The notes under the pieces: model-generated
What the model saw: the letters and a program-made list of their open reading frames with translations, nothing else
Database searches by the model: none
Told to the model about the DNA's origin: nothing
Source: Welwitschia mirabilis
Taxonomy: Eukaryota; Gnetophyta; Gnetopsida; Welwitschiales
Assembly: GCA_051453625.1 (NCBI GenBank)
Contig: JBOZIK010000001.1
Span: forward strand, 71,080,082-71,144,081
Length of the DNA stretch: 64,000 nt
Reading direction: 5' to 3'
Made by a program: the position numbers and the translations under genes
Part shown: in pieces, positions 47,398-59,400 of the stretch
How the letters are laid out: each line of letters opens with the position of its first letter
Numbering within the stretch: position 1 is the stretch's first letter

Positions 47398-47964
47398 AAA
47401 ATTACAATAGAATTTGTTTCAAATCAAATGTGATTGGAAAATATTTATATTAGGGATTGATTTGATACCTTTTTTTACCCTTTGACTCCTTGTTATTTTT
47501 TTGAACTTGTATGACATTTGTCTTATCATCTAATTACTAGTATGACATTTGTCTTATCACCTATCACCTATCATGGGTATATTTCATATAGTTATATTTT
47601 TATTGTGATGTTCTTATTGGTTACTGATAGTACTTAGTTATCATAGCCTTATTAATGTATGATATTTTGCAATAATATATCCTCTACTTTTAGATAAAAT
47701 TAAGTTTATTAACATGTGAGATGATATAGTGCTATCATCATGTAATAAAATCTATCATTGAATAAACCACTTTGTGATAATTTTACACATTACACCAAGC
47801 CATTAGATCCTATTACAAAATAATCTATACATTTTTGTAAGTAACCTTAATGAAATATTTTTATTCTTGAGTTTACCTACATTTTATGAAGTGTATTTTA
47901 GAATCTTTTTAATTTGAATTATGTGATATAATAGGTGTTAAAATTAAAATTTATAGTGTTATCA
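47398..47964 (-). repeat. E-type gypsy LTR, right piece
   Basis: Aligns with about 1,943-2,592 of the copy at 1.5 kb and ends ATAGTGTTATCA, the counterpart of ATAGTGATATCA. It overlaps the left piece (31,945-32,485) by an LTR segment of about 150 bp, so the two are not a simple split of one LTR by copia B. A short local duplication (CTAGTATGACATTTGTCTTATCA-like, 47,505-47,570) is present. Confidence 0.65.
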
Positions 47965-48237
47965 TCTATCTTAAGGAACATATCTGTAGGGAACCCTTCA
48001 AATGTAATGATATCATTTTATTACACAATTTAAAAGACCATAAATTTTTAGTGAACCTATGATTAGATGGATTAGACTTTTTTGAATTTTAGAAGTATTT
48101 TCTCATGGTCCTATCAAGATTTTGAGCCTTAAGAGAAATCATTATTTGTAATTAATAGTTTAAAGTTAAAAATATTATCTAGATTTATATCCTTGAGTTA
48201 TGACATTGACCCTTTCTAAACTTATATATATACATAC

Positions 48238-48286
<49 letters not shown>

Positions 48287-48944
48287 ATACTTCTAACACT
48301 ATTAAGTTTTAAAATTTATTATTGATAAAACCCTAAAATTATGATAAGCGTGTGAGTTATTTTGTTCACCTTATCAGACTTTAATCCTTGGGCATCCTCC
48401 ATGACTTTTTTAAGTGTGGAATAATTTGAAAGAATTTCTTAAGTAAATATTTTAGCTTTTATGTTACATTACCATGCTTGATAATCTATATAGGCTTCAA
48501 CGTATTTATGACTTTAGTTGCACCTAAGGCATCTTTACTTGTAGGTGTAATATCAATAATCTGAAGATATGACTAAAAAACTTCATATGATATATATAAA
48601 AAAAATAGTAGGGGAAAAAAGAAAAGCTATAATAAATTTACATGAAAAGGATACATACTCAAAAGACATTCATAATACTTGTTTACCTTCATGAGGAGAT
48701 TTGCATATTTGAGCCTCTTAATTACTCATTCATATCATGTGGAAGATACATGTGTGCATATAAAAACCTTGAAATAGAAAACTATTAATGAACATGTCCC
48801 TTTTAGAAAAATTAAAAAATAAAGAGAGAAAGAAAAGATAAGTGTTTTTTTAAAAAAAGAATAAAAAAGCAAAGTAAAGTAATTTATAAAAAAAGGAAAA
48901 AATAGAAAATATAAAAATGAAGGAAAAATTTATAAAAAATCCCT
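47965..48944. other. Non-coding flank with (TG)n microsatellite
   Basis: No gene seen. Contains the TG repeat at 48,222-48,284. It lacks a purine tract next to the E LTR, consistent with being outer flank. Confidence 0.5.
48222..48284. repeat. (TATATACA)(TG)n microsatellite
   Basis: About 22 uninterrupted TG units after a TA/CA lead-in. Confidence 0.97.
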
Positions 48945-49595
48945 NNNNNNNNNNNNNNNNNNNNNNNNNNNNNNNNNNNNNNNNNNNNNNNNNNNNNNNN
49001 NNNNNNNNNNNNNNNNNNNNNNNNNNNNNNNNNNNNNNNNNNNNNNNNNNNNNNNNNNNNNNNNNNNNNNNNNNNNNNNNNNNNNNNNNNNNNNNNNNNN
49101 NNNNNNNNNNNNNNNNNNNNNNNNNNNNNNNNNNNNNNNNNNNNNNNNNNNNNNNNNNNNNNNNNNNNNNNNNNNNNNNNNNNNNNNNNNNNNNNNNNNN
49201 NNNNNNNNNNNNNNNNNNNNNNNNNNNNNNNNNNNNNNNNNNNNNNNNNNNNNNNNNNNNNNNNNNNNNNNNNNNNNNNNNNNNNNNNNNNNNNNNNNNN
49301 NNNNNNNNNNNNNNNNNNNNNNNNNNNNNNNNNNNNNNNNNNNNNNNNNNNNNNNNNNNNNNNNNNNNNNNNNNNNNNNNNNNNNNNNNNNNNNNNNNNN
49401 NNNNNNNNNNNNNNNNNNNNNNNNNNNNNNNNNNNNNNNNNNNNNNNNNNNNNNNNNNNNNNNNNNNNNNNNNNNNNNNNNNNNNNNNNNNNNNNNNNNN
49501 NNNNNNNNNNNNNNNNNNNNNNNNNNNNNNNNNNNNNNNNNNNNNNNNNNNNNNNNNNNNNNNNNNNNNNNNNNNNNNNNNNNNNNNNNNNNNNN
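48945..49595. other. Assembly gap (651 N)
   Basis: No information. Flanks are A-rich on both sides. Confidence 0.99.
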
Positions 49596-50840
49596 TTAAC
49601 TAGCATGGAAATGCATTAGTACTCTTTTTAAAGTTGAAGACTATTTAAGTATCAATTTTTATAAGAGATGTCTGCATAATATATGCAGATGTTGACATGT
49701 AAATAGTTTAATATTCAAAGAAAAAAGAAAAAAGAAAAGAAAAAAAGAAAGAGAGAAAGAGACATAATTAATATATTATACAAGAATGATAGATACAATA
49801 TATCATTAAGACCTCCATAGCACATTTACTCTATGCAAATGAGATGTTATGTATAAGTCCTTCATTTTATAGATAAGACATACACTGTATAGATCAAAAA
49901 CATCCATATCATTTTGATTTATTATAGGAATGATACATGTCTTTATTAGGCATTATTATTAAAATTGAAAAACCATCATGAGAATGTAGTATTTGTATTA
50001 GTTTTAAAAAATTAGAGGAGAAAAAAGAAGATAAATCTCATTATCTCTATTCTTCCTTTGGTAGGCAAGCAAGTTGTGCTATTAGTCATTTTTATGTACT
50101 ATGTTTTGAAAGATTGGTTTCTTATCTCTATAAATTTATTTATCTTAGAAATGAAAATATAATTATTTAGAGTCTCTAGTATTTCACATTATTATATTAT
50201 TGTCTTTTATCCTTTAGAAGGCTTATATGCTCTTAGGTTTATTTTGAATTCAAAAGTTGTATTGTGCTGTATGTGGTACATAAGTGTATCCTTGAGTGAA
50301 ATACCTTAGTTGTGAGTCTAAACCATAATAGGTTAAGTTTTCTACCTTATAAGTATAACCTCCTTATATTAATCCTTATAAGATTAATGATGAAATAGAA
50401 ACCATAGTTTCTGAGTTTCATAGCAAGATCTAAAGATGTGTCAGTTTTATTCCTATGAGGATGAAGTACCTAGGTTGAAAATCCACATTAAATCTGATAA
50501 GATTTTGATTTGAGTTTACATATTTTTATTTTATGTTAGTTTTTAATTTTTATCTATTTGAGAATTTTTTATTTAAAACTCATTCATCACTCCCCTCTGA
50601 TTTGAAGTATCAACATTTTCTTCATCACAAATGTACACATTTTCACCTCTTTTATAGAACATATTAAGATTTATTGAGTATATATCCCATTACGCCTAAC
50701 TTTGTCAATGCATAATTTTTACACTTTATCTTATAGGATTGTAGTATGGATTATTTTCTTAAAGTAGTAATGTTATACATTTTGATTTATGGCTGATACA
50801 TTTTTAATTACTTCATTGTTCTCTTCTTTAAGATATTTTA
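49596..50840. other. Non-coding stretch
   Basis: AT-rich, with an AAAGAAAAAAG purine-rich repeat at 49,718-49,760. No open frame or motif I can assign. Confidence 0.5.
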
Positions 50841-51660
50841 GTTTATATTCCTATCTATTTTATAGCTTCTTGGTATAATTGTACTAGCTAATTCACCTTT
50901 AGATAAGATAACTCTAACTATTTATTATGGTTTTGATATCAACCACTTTCTCATTAAATATCACATACCTTAATTCTTTGGTATTTTTAATAACCAAATC
51001 ATAAAAATGAAGTATCATGTATAATAGCATGTCAACACTAGAACATTCTAAAAAATTATTAATAGGATGCTTATTATAGAAATCCTTATAATCATATATT
51101 CTAATCATGCTTAAGTTAGGCTTTATTCTGTTCTATAACTTAAATGGAGTATCATCTTAAAGGTTTTTAGTAGAGAGCTTATTAATAATAAACTACAAAG
51201 TAAAAAGGATATCTTTTGATTAATCAAGATACTTTAAAATAAAATACAAGAAGTTATTTCCTTAAGAACATGATTTCTTCATTTAAATACTTAATTTTAA
51301 TATGGGCAATGCAACGTTATGGTTTGAAGTTATATTCATTTCTTCTAAGAAATTCTATGTTCCATATTAATTTGGGTTTACTTCTTAAAATAGTAAAAAT
51401 TTTTTAATGCATTGTTCTTATGTCATATATGAAATACCCAACCATAACATGTAAAGTCAGCTATGGATACAATAAAGAATAGATGATTTTCAAGACAGAA
51501 GATTCAATAAAAGGAATTAGGATCTAAATAAACTAGCTAAAGTAGTTTTATGATTCATCTATCAACATTGGTTTTAAAACCATAATTTTTTAGATTTTAA
51601 ATAATCTTCACATTTATTAAAACCTTTTATATCAACAAAATTGTCCAAGGTGCATTCCTT
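50841..51660 (-). pseudogene. Copia integrase to RT-linker fragment
   Basis: Minus-strand fragments: CEDYLKSKK (about 51,600; C..C...K box at the end of the zinc-binding region), NNALKNFYYFKK (about 51,400; the NEVF.KF..FK box of the core), and the open block 51,108-50,914 reading FLECSSVDMLL and YDLVIKNTKELRYVIFNEKV, which fits YDP..KK...SRDVIFNE between integrase and RT. No flanking LTR was recognised. A truncated, old fragment. Confidence 0.6.
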
Positions 51661-53440
51661 TAACTTTATCATGGTATATATGTTAACATAACCAAGTCTA
51701 TAGTATCAAATAGTGCTCATCTTAATGGTTTTTACTAATATATTATGTAACTTAAATCCATATATTCTTTTATTTCATGAAGTAATTATTTTTAGAGTAT
51801 TGTTAAATAATCCTTTAACATGCTAATTACCTCTTCTAAAGAGCATATCATAATCATGCTATAAATCAAAAGATTAGACTAAGATATATTTTAATTATAG
51901 AGAATAATAGACATTATGCAACATAATGGATCTACCATTGTAGCATAGCACGATGGTATCAAAACCTTTAAATATAATAACTTTACTTTTTGTGATAGGC
52001 ATGAATACCTATGTTATCCTGAAATTGAATAAAAATTTTAATTATTACATATATATTTAGTACTATTAGAGTTAAGGTACCAATGTATGTAATCATCAAC
52101 CAAATCATTAACATTTATTACATTAATGTTACTAATGAGTATAGTTATGAGAAAAGTTTTATCTTTAATAGTGGGAACAAAACTCCTTTCTTCATCCTCT
52201 CTATTCCCCCTCCCCCTATTTGACTTTTTTTTTAATATGCTATTTTTTATGGCTTCTTACATTTATCCATCAAGTGTTTTATGTGTCCATAGTTGAAGAA
52301 CATATTAATAAAATCTTATACTATGAAATAAATACAAAAAATACTAAGAAATTATGCTAAAAAATGTAAAAAACTATGATTCTGTTAAGCTAAAATAAGC
52401 TTAAACCATTAAATTAAAATCAAAGGTTTACCAAAGGACTAGTTAAGACCACTAATACTTCAATCATTTAGTTCAAATGCATCATTAAGATAAACTCATG
52501 ATGAAGTTACTTGAACTAGTCAGGTTAATAATTGATAAATTTATACATATATTACACTATGGGAATGAAGAAAATGAAAAAAACATAATGGAAATTTCAA
52601 TAAACACTAAATAATACTTATTTCTAAGTATTGTTAATTATCCTAATTTGTGTTTAGCTATGCAGACAAGAGTAAGTAAAAGAGGATATTACTTTTTCAA
52701 GTAATAAAATATGTTCACAATATTTCTAAAAAATATTAGCTTTTTAGGTTTATATTAAATTACCAGAACATTACAAAAAAATGTACTAATAATTTTATCT
52801 GTTTCTTTGTAGGTAATGTTGGAACATTAAAGATGCTGATACACCATTTTTAGAATATCTAAAGATTTCTTTGACTCTTGATTAGTTCTATTTCTAGAGT
52901 CTTTGGCCAAAAGATCCCTACTATCCATGGTGATCTCCTTCTTATACCCTTTACTCCTTTCTATTTTGTTGTTTCCTTTTTTTTTCTCTTAAAGGATAGT
53001 TTTATAGTTGAAGTTATTATTATATTTTCATCACCTTGGTCTTCTTTCTCATCATCATGCCAAGTGGCATTTTGTATCTGCAACACAATGATATTATATA
53101 TATATATATATATATATGTATATACACATATACTAATATACTAACATACTAGGTAACTAACCTATTAACTAGCTAGTGCATAAACCTAAGTACTAAAGAG
53201 AAATATTGAATACCATCTATAATATATAATTATAAAAATAAAAACATTTTATTAATGAGAAAAGTTTACATCATTATTTTTACTCATTAGTTTCCTCAAG
53301 CTCAAGATTTTGTTAGTCTCTTAATAAATATATACAATAGGAAAGAAAGAGAGGTTTATCAATTTTCTTTTCTTCTTTTAAAAACAAAAGGATGTTTTTC
53401 ATTGTATTTTAATTATTTTAATTCTTAGCTAATTAGGATG
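51661..53440. other. Stretch without a recognised gene
   Basis: AT-rich. The plus-strand frame at 52,878-53,144 ends in the AT/AC microsatellite and reads as low-complexity Phe/Ser/Tyr; I reject it as a gene. Upstream parts of the copia fragment may extend into 51.7-52.3 kb. Confidence 0.45.
53092..53126. repeat. (AT)n microsatellite
   Basis: Alternating AT with GTATATACAC end. Confidence 0.95.
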
Positions 53441-53449
53441 ATTGATTTT

Positions 53450-56080
53450 CCTATTCTAAGATAGCTAAAATTTTCCTTTGTTTGTCCTATAAAATAGGAT
53501 CATTTAAATCTACAGTCCCTAGAACTAATGGTTCTTTGATTACTATCTATTTTCCTCTCCCTCTCCCTCTTGAAGAAGTATTTGGTTGTTTTGGCTCTAC
53601 TCTCTTCCTTTTAAAAGCTAGAGAAACTTTTGTTTTATGAATTTGAGGTACATGTTCTAGTTCTAAAGATGCTTCAACTTGTAATCCTACTCTTGAGAGT
53701 TATCCTATCGAGACTGTATATATTTGTGATGTATCCTTGTTTTCTAATTTTAAAAAAATGTCTACAAAAGTTCCTATGAGCATGGTTATATTCTTTAAAA
53801 TTCTATCTCTAAATGAACATAACTACTAAGTATCCTGAAAGGACATATCAAAATGTTTCACGTCTGTCTCACATTCTTCTATTATTTTATAAAATTGTAT
53901 TGTTGTATCATTTAAAAGAAGTTTAAATTCCCTTGCAGTGACTTCATTTCTTTTCTGTATAAATTCACTTTTTAAATATTTAACCTTTTTTTTACAATTA
54001 TTAAAAACTCTATTCAACCTTGACCAACCCCTAAAAGTCTTCTAAATGATACTTTCTAATTTCTCTTCAAATCTATCAATAAAATCATATAAATTTTGGG
54101 GATAGTAATTAAGGTTTTAAGGAACTGCCAATTCCTCAAAGATAAAACTAATTCATTTATCTAAATTAACCTCCATTAGGTGTAGTTCATGTAGTAATAT
54201 CATATTTTCTTTTTCTAAATTTTGAATGATAAGTTGAATAGGTTCTAAGCACATTAATCTAACATGTTTCTTCAAATCTACATAAGATTCTTTCAAATCA
54301 TTTTCAATACCTAGCTTTTTTATTTTCAATTTTAATAGCTAGATTTTAAGAGTTAGAAGGAATATCCTGTATTGAACCTCTTGCCTTTTTGATCTCCTCT
54401 TTTATTTCTCAAGTCACCTACTCAATGGCTAAATCTTGATGAGGTTGATGAACTAAAGAGATTATTTCTCTTATTTTATTCTTTAGATCCTTATTTTCTT
54501 CTATAATTTGATCGATGGATTTATTATTTTCTCTTAAGATGGAATGAAAATTACTAACTGAATTTTGGGCTTCAACCCCTTTGTGTCTATATCCTTAGAA
54601 CTTTGCTTGAATTTTCATATATCTTTCATTCATACCTTTCAAGTCTACATAGATTATCTCTAAATATTCTTTGTTAAATTCTAAAGGCCCTTAATTATGA
54701 ATGAATGTAATAAATTTTTATTAATGTTCTATATATTTAACATCATATTTCTTAGTTGAAGTGAGATTCTATAATAAAAAGCCTAGCATATCTGGTATTT
54801 CTCTTAGAAAATTTTCTAATTCATTTCTATCTTTGGTAGCTATTTGCAATTCAATAATCCTCTCATAAGCTCTCTATAATTTTCAACTCACATCTTTATA
54901 TGCTTCTAAGATCTAAATGTTTTCTTCCTTTTTGATAATCTTTTATTATAATTTTATAGCTATTTTTTTAAATCTAGTTTTTGTCTTAAAAATTCATTCT
55001 GAATTTTTAAACAAGCAACTTGATTCTATAATTCCAATACTTTTTCTTTTCCACTGAGACAATTTTGAATTTCATCCTTAACTAAATTTAAAGCACAATA
55101 AAGACTATTAAATTTATCATCTTTTAGTGCTTTAGAGAATTAACTAGGCTATAATGGATTAGGAGGAATAAGTTCTTTAAAAGTGAATTATGTTGGGTCT
55201 TGGTTGATATTTACAGAAGGCATCAATGATGAAAGACTCTATGAAATAAAAGAGGGTTTACCTGGTTCTAATTGAGAAGTCCCTTAAGTTAAACTTATTT
55301 GCCTTGTGGTTTTTAAAAGACTTAATTCTTTAACTCTAAAAAAACTCTGAATGGTTAAGTCTACACAGGACTTATTTGGCTAAATGGAACTTTGTTTTTA
55401 TTTAGTAGTTAAGTTATTAAAGATTGAAATCTGAGCCCTACTCTCCTATTCTAATATTTTTTTTTTTGAAATATCTCTAACTAAATCCAAAAAATTCCTT
55501 TTAAAATATTAGTGTTAATCTGATTTGTTTTGTCCTTCATAGCTACCATCATATACAGGCCAAGTAATGTGATACCTTTTTATTTATAAAGAGTTGGTAC
55601 TAAGTTATTAGCCATAATTCTTGAAATAATGAAGAACTCTAGTTTTAAATTTTTATTTACTAGTATTTTACCTTGTATTGCTACCATCCCTAACAAACTC
55701 ATATTTAAATTTGTATCTTCTTTCCAATTTGTATCCTTAGTAGATTTATCTTCAAGTGGCAAGTGCAACATTTCTCTGATTTCTTCTTGAGTAATTAATA
55801 TTCTTTTGTTCTTAATAATTATTTTTAATACATTTTTTTTAATCATGAAATCTTAAATTTTTATAAAATTCAAAGGTAGATTCTAAAGTAAATTTGTCGT
55901 TCATGGTCAATCACTCATACCAGTGTAATTTGAATTTTTGTATAAAGTCTGCTAGAGAAGGATCTAAGAGTACATTCAAAAAATTCAAAGAGGAAATAAT
56001 TTTGCATTCTATTAAATTATCATAACTATTTGAGTTAAATAAGATCATTTAAAACCTCATTTCAAAAATGTTTTAAAGAA
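53450..56080 (-). pseudogene. Transposase_32-like ORF with long coiled-coil tail
   Basis: Minus-strand reading of about 870 codons with stops. N-terminal part: IISSLNFLNVLLDPSLADFI, then LHWYE and STFEFYKNLRF (55,870-56,050), then the open block 55,846-55,580: KIIIKNKRILITQEEIREML, LHLPLEDKSTK, LEFFIISRIMANNLVPTLYK. After it come GITL, GLYMMVAMKDKTNQINTN and LKGIFW (about 55,500-55,570). Order and spacing fit the 'putative plant transposon protein' (Transposase_32) domain: FY.NL, V.G..I..T...+...LG+P, +...+..NL.P and LL..I.....IN....I. The remainder is Lys/Glu/Leu/Asn-rich with heptad-like runs (KVLEL then QVACLKIQNEFLRQKLD near 54,980), an open block 54,017-53,826 (CKKKVKYLKSEFIQKRNEVT), and a basic Ser-rich end. 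Role unknown. Could be the extra ORF of a Tat/Ogre- or copia-type element, or a stand-alone remnant. Confidence 0.55.
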
Positions 56081-56640
56081 AGATTGCTTAACTAATAATG
56101 TTTAAGAAATAGTTTCACATTCATTAAGAAAAAAAATGTAAAATGTTTTTTGAAAATTTTTGTTATTCATCCTACCCGTTATGTTAAATGTTTGCATACT
56201 CCTAAATGCTAAAAATAATAATATTAGATGAACCTAAAATTTTGGTGTGAAGTTGTTCCACCATAATTCTGAGAGACATAAGCATAAGAAGGCATGAGAA
56301 AGTAAAATGTAGAAGTCTGTTTCCCACTTAAAATAGGTAAAAATGTGTATCTACTTATTGCATTTAATCCACACATCCAAGAATGGGAAAAATTTTTACC
56401 AAAAAAATAATAACCATTCCTATGTGGGTGTTGATATGAGAAATGAATGATGTGGTGATAAAGAAAATAATAAGAAAATTACTTAACATTTTGTGGAGCC
56501 TGAAGTGAGATAGATTACATGAAAATAAGTCATTTGTAGCTTTTTCATGGGGATCATTAAGAATGAGGAGGGGTCATTGAGTTTGGTTTTAAGTAATAAG
56601 GTGGAGGAATAAGGTATTATATTTAAGTGGTTTTTACTCT
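56081..56640. other. Non-coding stretch before the tandem-motif zone
   Basis: No gene seen. GGGTCATT-type motifs of the following array already appear near 56,545-56,580. Confidence 0.45.
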
Positions 56641-56644
56641 TTAC

Positions 56645-56779
56645 AACAAAAGGATTCGACAAGGGTCATTAAAATTCTTGAGTTTTTAATAAGGATCATT
56701 AAATCCATTATGGAAAAAACAAAGGATTCGAAGGGGGTCATCAAGACCTTAAAAGTTCTTAACAAGGTCCTTCAAATCC
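56645..56779. repeat. Two 60-bp GGATTCGA...GGTCATTAA repeats
   Basis: Units at 56,645-56,705 and 56,718-56,779 share AAAGGATTCGA, GGGTCAT and TCAAATCC/TTAAATCC in order. Diverged. Confidence 0.75.
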
Positions 56780-56925
56780 TATCCATTTAAATACAATTAA
56801 GTAAAATAAAATAAATAAGCATAATTGTGAAAAGAAGATATAGTAAAAAGTCAATGAGGGTTATTGAGAAAAGGATCTCATTTTTTAGTCTTAGTTTTCT
56901 TATTTTAATAAAGATAAGTTGATTT

Positions 56926-57239
56926 GAAATTCAATTCAAAGTTTCAACTTGAAGCTAGTTTTAATCAACTTTTTAATTTTGCAACATAGTGTCTTAGCTT
57001 GAAATTTGACTTAAAGTCCCGATTTTGAGTTAGTGTTAGTTAAATTTTTAAGCTTACATCACAATGGCTTGTCCTAAAATCTTACTCAAAGATTTAACTT
57101 TGAGTTAGTACCAGTTAATCAAGTGATTTAATTTTATGTAGGGTTAAGCAACAAAGACTCTAGGAAGATAAATTTCTCTGTTTATCAAGTTGGCTTAAAA
57201 TTTGACTCAAAGTTCTAACTTTGGATTGATGTCAGTTAA
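56926..57239. repeat. Four 43-bp motif copies, GACTCAAAGTTCTAACTTTGAG type
   Basis: Copies at 56,926-56,968, 57,001-57,042, 57,076-57,119 and 57,197-57,239; a weaker one near 57,500-57,540. Each has a (C/T)AAAGTT...AACTTTG inverted core and ends AGTTAA or ATCAA. Spacing is 75, 75 and 121 bp. Could be part of an LTR or leader of a Tat-type gypsy element. Confidence 0.75.
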
Positions 57240-57829
57240 CTATATAAACTTATTTAAGATTTTTAGCTCATGATAATATGCTACTAAAGGAATAATATAG
57301 GTAACATTTATCTCCCTATTCTCCTCTAAACATAAATTCTTTTTCTATATAATACTAATCATGTTTTCATAATATTATCTAAAGGTTTTTCTTAATATTT
57401 AGAATTTTAATTAAACACTTGAAAATCAATGATGATAACTAAATATGATGGATCTTTATAAAGACTTACGAATCAAGGAAAAACTAAGCTAACCATAAAT
57501 TAGCTAAAGTTCCAACTTTAGGTTGAATGTTGATTAGTTTGGAATTCTTCGACTTCTACCTTAACATGAAAATCATGGTTGTACACTTGACACATCTCAG
57601 ATGTTAAATAGAACAAGTATGTAGTTATTTCAAAATATTTTACTTCATTTATTGAACATGTGTATACTGAGTATCTCAAGATAAATCACATTTATCAACT
57701 ACGTTAAGTATTACTTGTGCTATAAATTTCATTCCTTTGTACTAACCATTCATCATTCTTCTTATTGAGTCTTAGAGTTCCTCTACTTAATCCTATTTAA
57801 TCTTTATCATTTCTTCTTATTTAATCCTT

Positions 57830-58493
57830 ATGGCATTGACTTCGTCTTACTCTCCCATTATTGCTTCAGATGTTAAAAAGGTAAAGCATTACCTTTTTAA
57901 CTTAGGTCCTACACAGATTGATATGTGTATTAGAAGTCTATAATCCCAATTACCATACATTTCTATTAGATCTAAGAATAAAGTATAGTACTCATTATAA
58001 TTCTAGTTATAAATCAACTTTGGAGGTCTTAGATACTTTGAATACCTTCATTACTAAAGTTGGTAGAGAACACTTTGAGAATGAAATCATTCCTCTAAGT
58101 TTTAGTCCCATCATTTATCATTTACTAAGTGAGTATCTAAGGGTTAGAATAGAAGAATTACATCAGCAACTTAATCAAGAAGACTTAGCTTATGATGTCT
58201 TTTTAAGTAAACTAGCTAGACAAATGCAGGAATTAGAAAAGAGAATGAATCAGCTTCAATACATAAATCTTATACTTAGTCTAGCTACTCTAAGATTTAA
58301 TAGGAAGAACATAGAGATGATGATATGAAATGCAAAGACTTACAAGAACTTCTGCCAATCTCATGTAGAAGAGATCAACATGCTATCAGAATCATTATGT
58401 GAAATGCACCTATTACCCCTAGGTAAGAACTCTACAAGGTCATCTAAGACTAGATGTTCCAATAGAAATAACAAGTTCTTTGGTCATTTCTAG
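57830..58493 (+). pseudogene. Near-intact ORF of about 220 codons, antisense to the gypsy integrase
   Basis: I do not recognise the product. ATG at 57,830 reads MALTSSYSPIIASDVKKVKH and continues until one frameshift near 57,940. The main frame then runs open to TGA at 58,326-58,328, and the same frame continues past it to TAG at 58,491-58,493 (HVEEINMLSESLCEMHLLPL, then RSSKTRCSNRNNKFFGHF). The centre is helical with a coiled-coil look (RIEELHQQLNQEDLAYDVF, ARQMQELEKRMNQLQ, about residues 100-150). No Cys/His finger or signal peptide. One shift and one stop over 660 bp is far less decay than neighbouring elements. It lies 3' of, and antisense to, the gypsy integrase at 59.5-60.6 kb; Tat-lineage gypsy elements are known to carry an antisense extra ORF in this place, which is the likeliest identity. 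Confidence 0.55.
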
Positions 58494-58607
58494 AATTAAT
58501 TTGCTTTAATAGAGTCGTCTATTTCTTTCCTTTAAGTAAGTTAAGCAAAGTATTTATTATGTTTCTAAGTAATGATGTAATAAATTTCTTTATCTAATAA
58601 AGTTTCT
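58494..58607. other. Spacer before the gypsy 3' repeat unit
   Basis: Non-coding; T-rich. Confidence 0.4.
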
Positions 58608-59139
58608 ATTTGTTATTTTATTTTAAATAAATTTATCTTATTACTATTTTTATTTGCTTATGGCCATATCAATTTTGTTAAAGAAAATTCATACTAAACA
58701 ACTTATTAAATTATTAAGATAATTTAAAATGACTTTAAAACTATAAATCTTTACTCTTTGCTAAAAGAAAAATTAATAATTATGTGTGATATTGAATTAA
58801 AGGTCTTTAAATTTAGATTTCATTATATACTAGAATAAAATTCTTTTTATTTTTTAAAGTTATGACATATAATTATGGCCTTAGTAACTAGTTGTGTTAT
58901 GGATGACTCTTGGGTACAACTATTTCTTAATCCTTACTATTATAATTTAAATTTTTTTCCTAAATAGTAATGAAAAGAGTACAACTACTATTAAAGGCAT
59001 AAGGACCCAAAAATTTTTTAAAATTTAAATCATGGTTAATTAACCCCTCAGTGGAGTTCTTATAGCTACTATATTACACTACTAAAGGCCCTTCTTGGGA
59101 ATATTTTCCATGGTACACTTATAATAGGACATTATGTTT

Positions 59140-59172
<33 letters not shown>

Positions 59173-59400
59173 CATAAGATATTTTGTCATATGATGGAAT
59201 ATCTATTCTTAATCTTCTTAATAAGGATAATGCACTATCTCCTATTGAAGACTTATTAAGTTAACTTATTATTTTATCTTGAATAACTTAATAAATTAAT
59301 ATCTTAAATAAAAGTTAATACATCCTTTATTATCTAGTATTTTTTTTAATTAAATAAGTAGAGTACAAGTATTCTTTTCATCCTATTAGGTTTTCCTAAA
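58608..59400 (-). other. F1 region 3' of integrase
   Basis: Matches 61,288-62,100. Contains an AT microsatellite (59,146-59,172) and no open frame. In the other copy the AT repeat is absent and a CT repeat is present elsewhere, so both arose after the copies separated. Confidence 0.55.

Noticed and set aside
52878-53144. 88-codon plus-strand frame
   Set aside because: Ends in an AT/AC microsatellite and is low-complexity; no start context or homologous copy.
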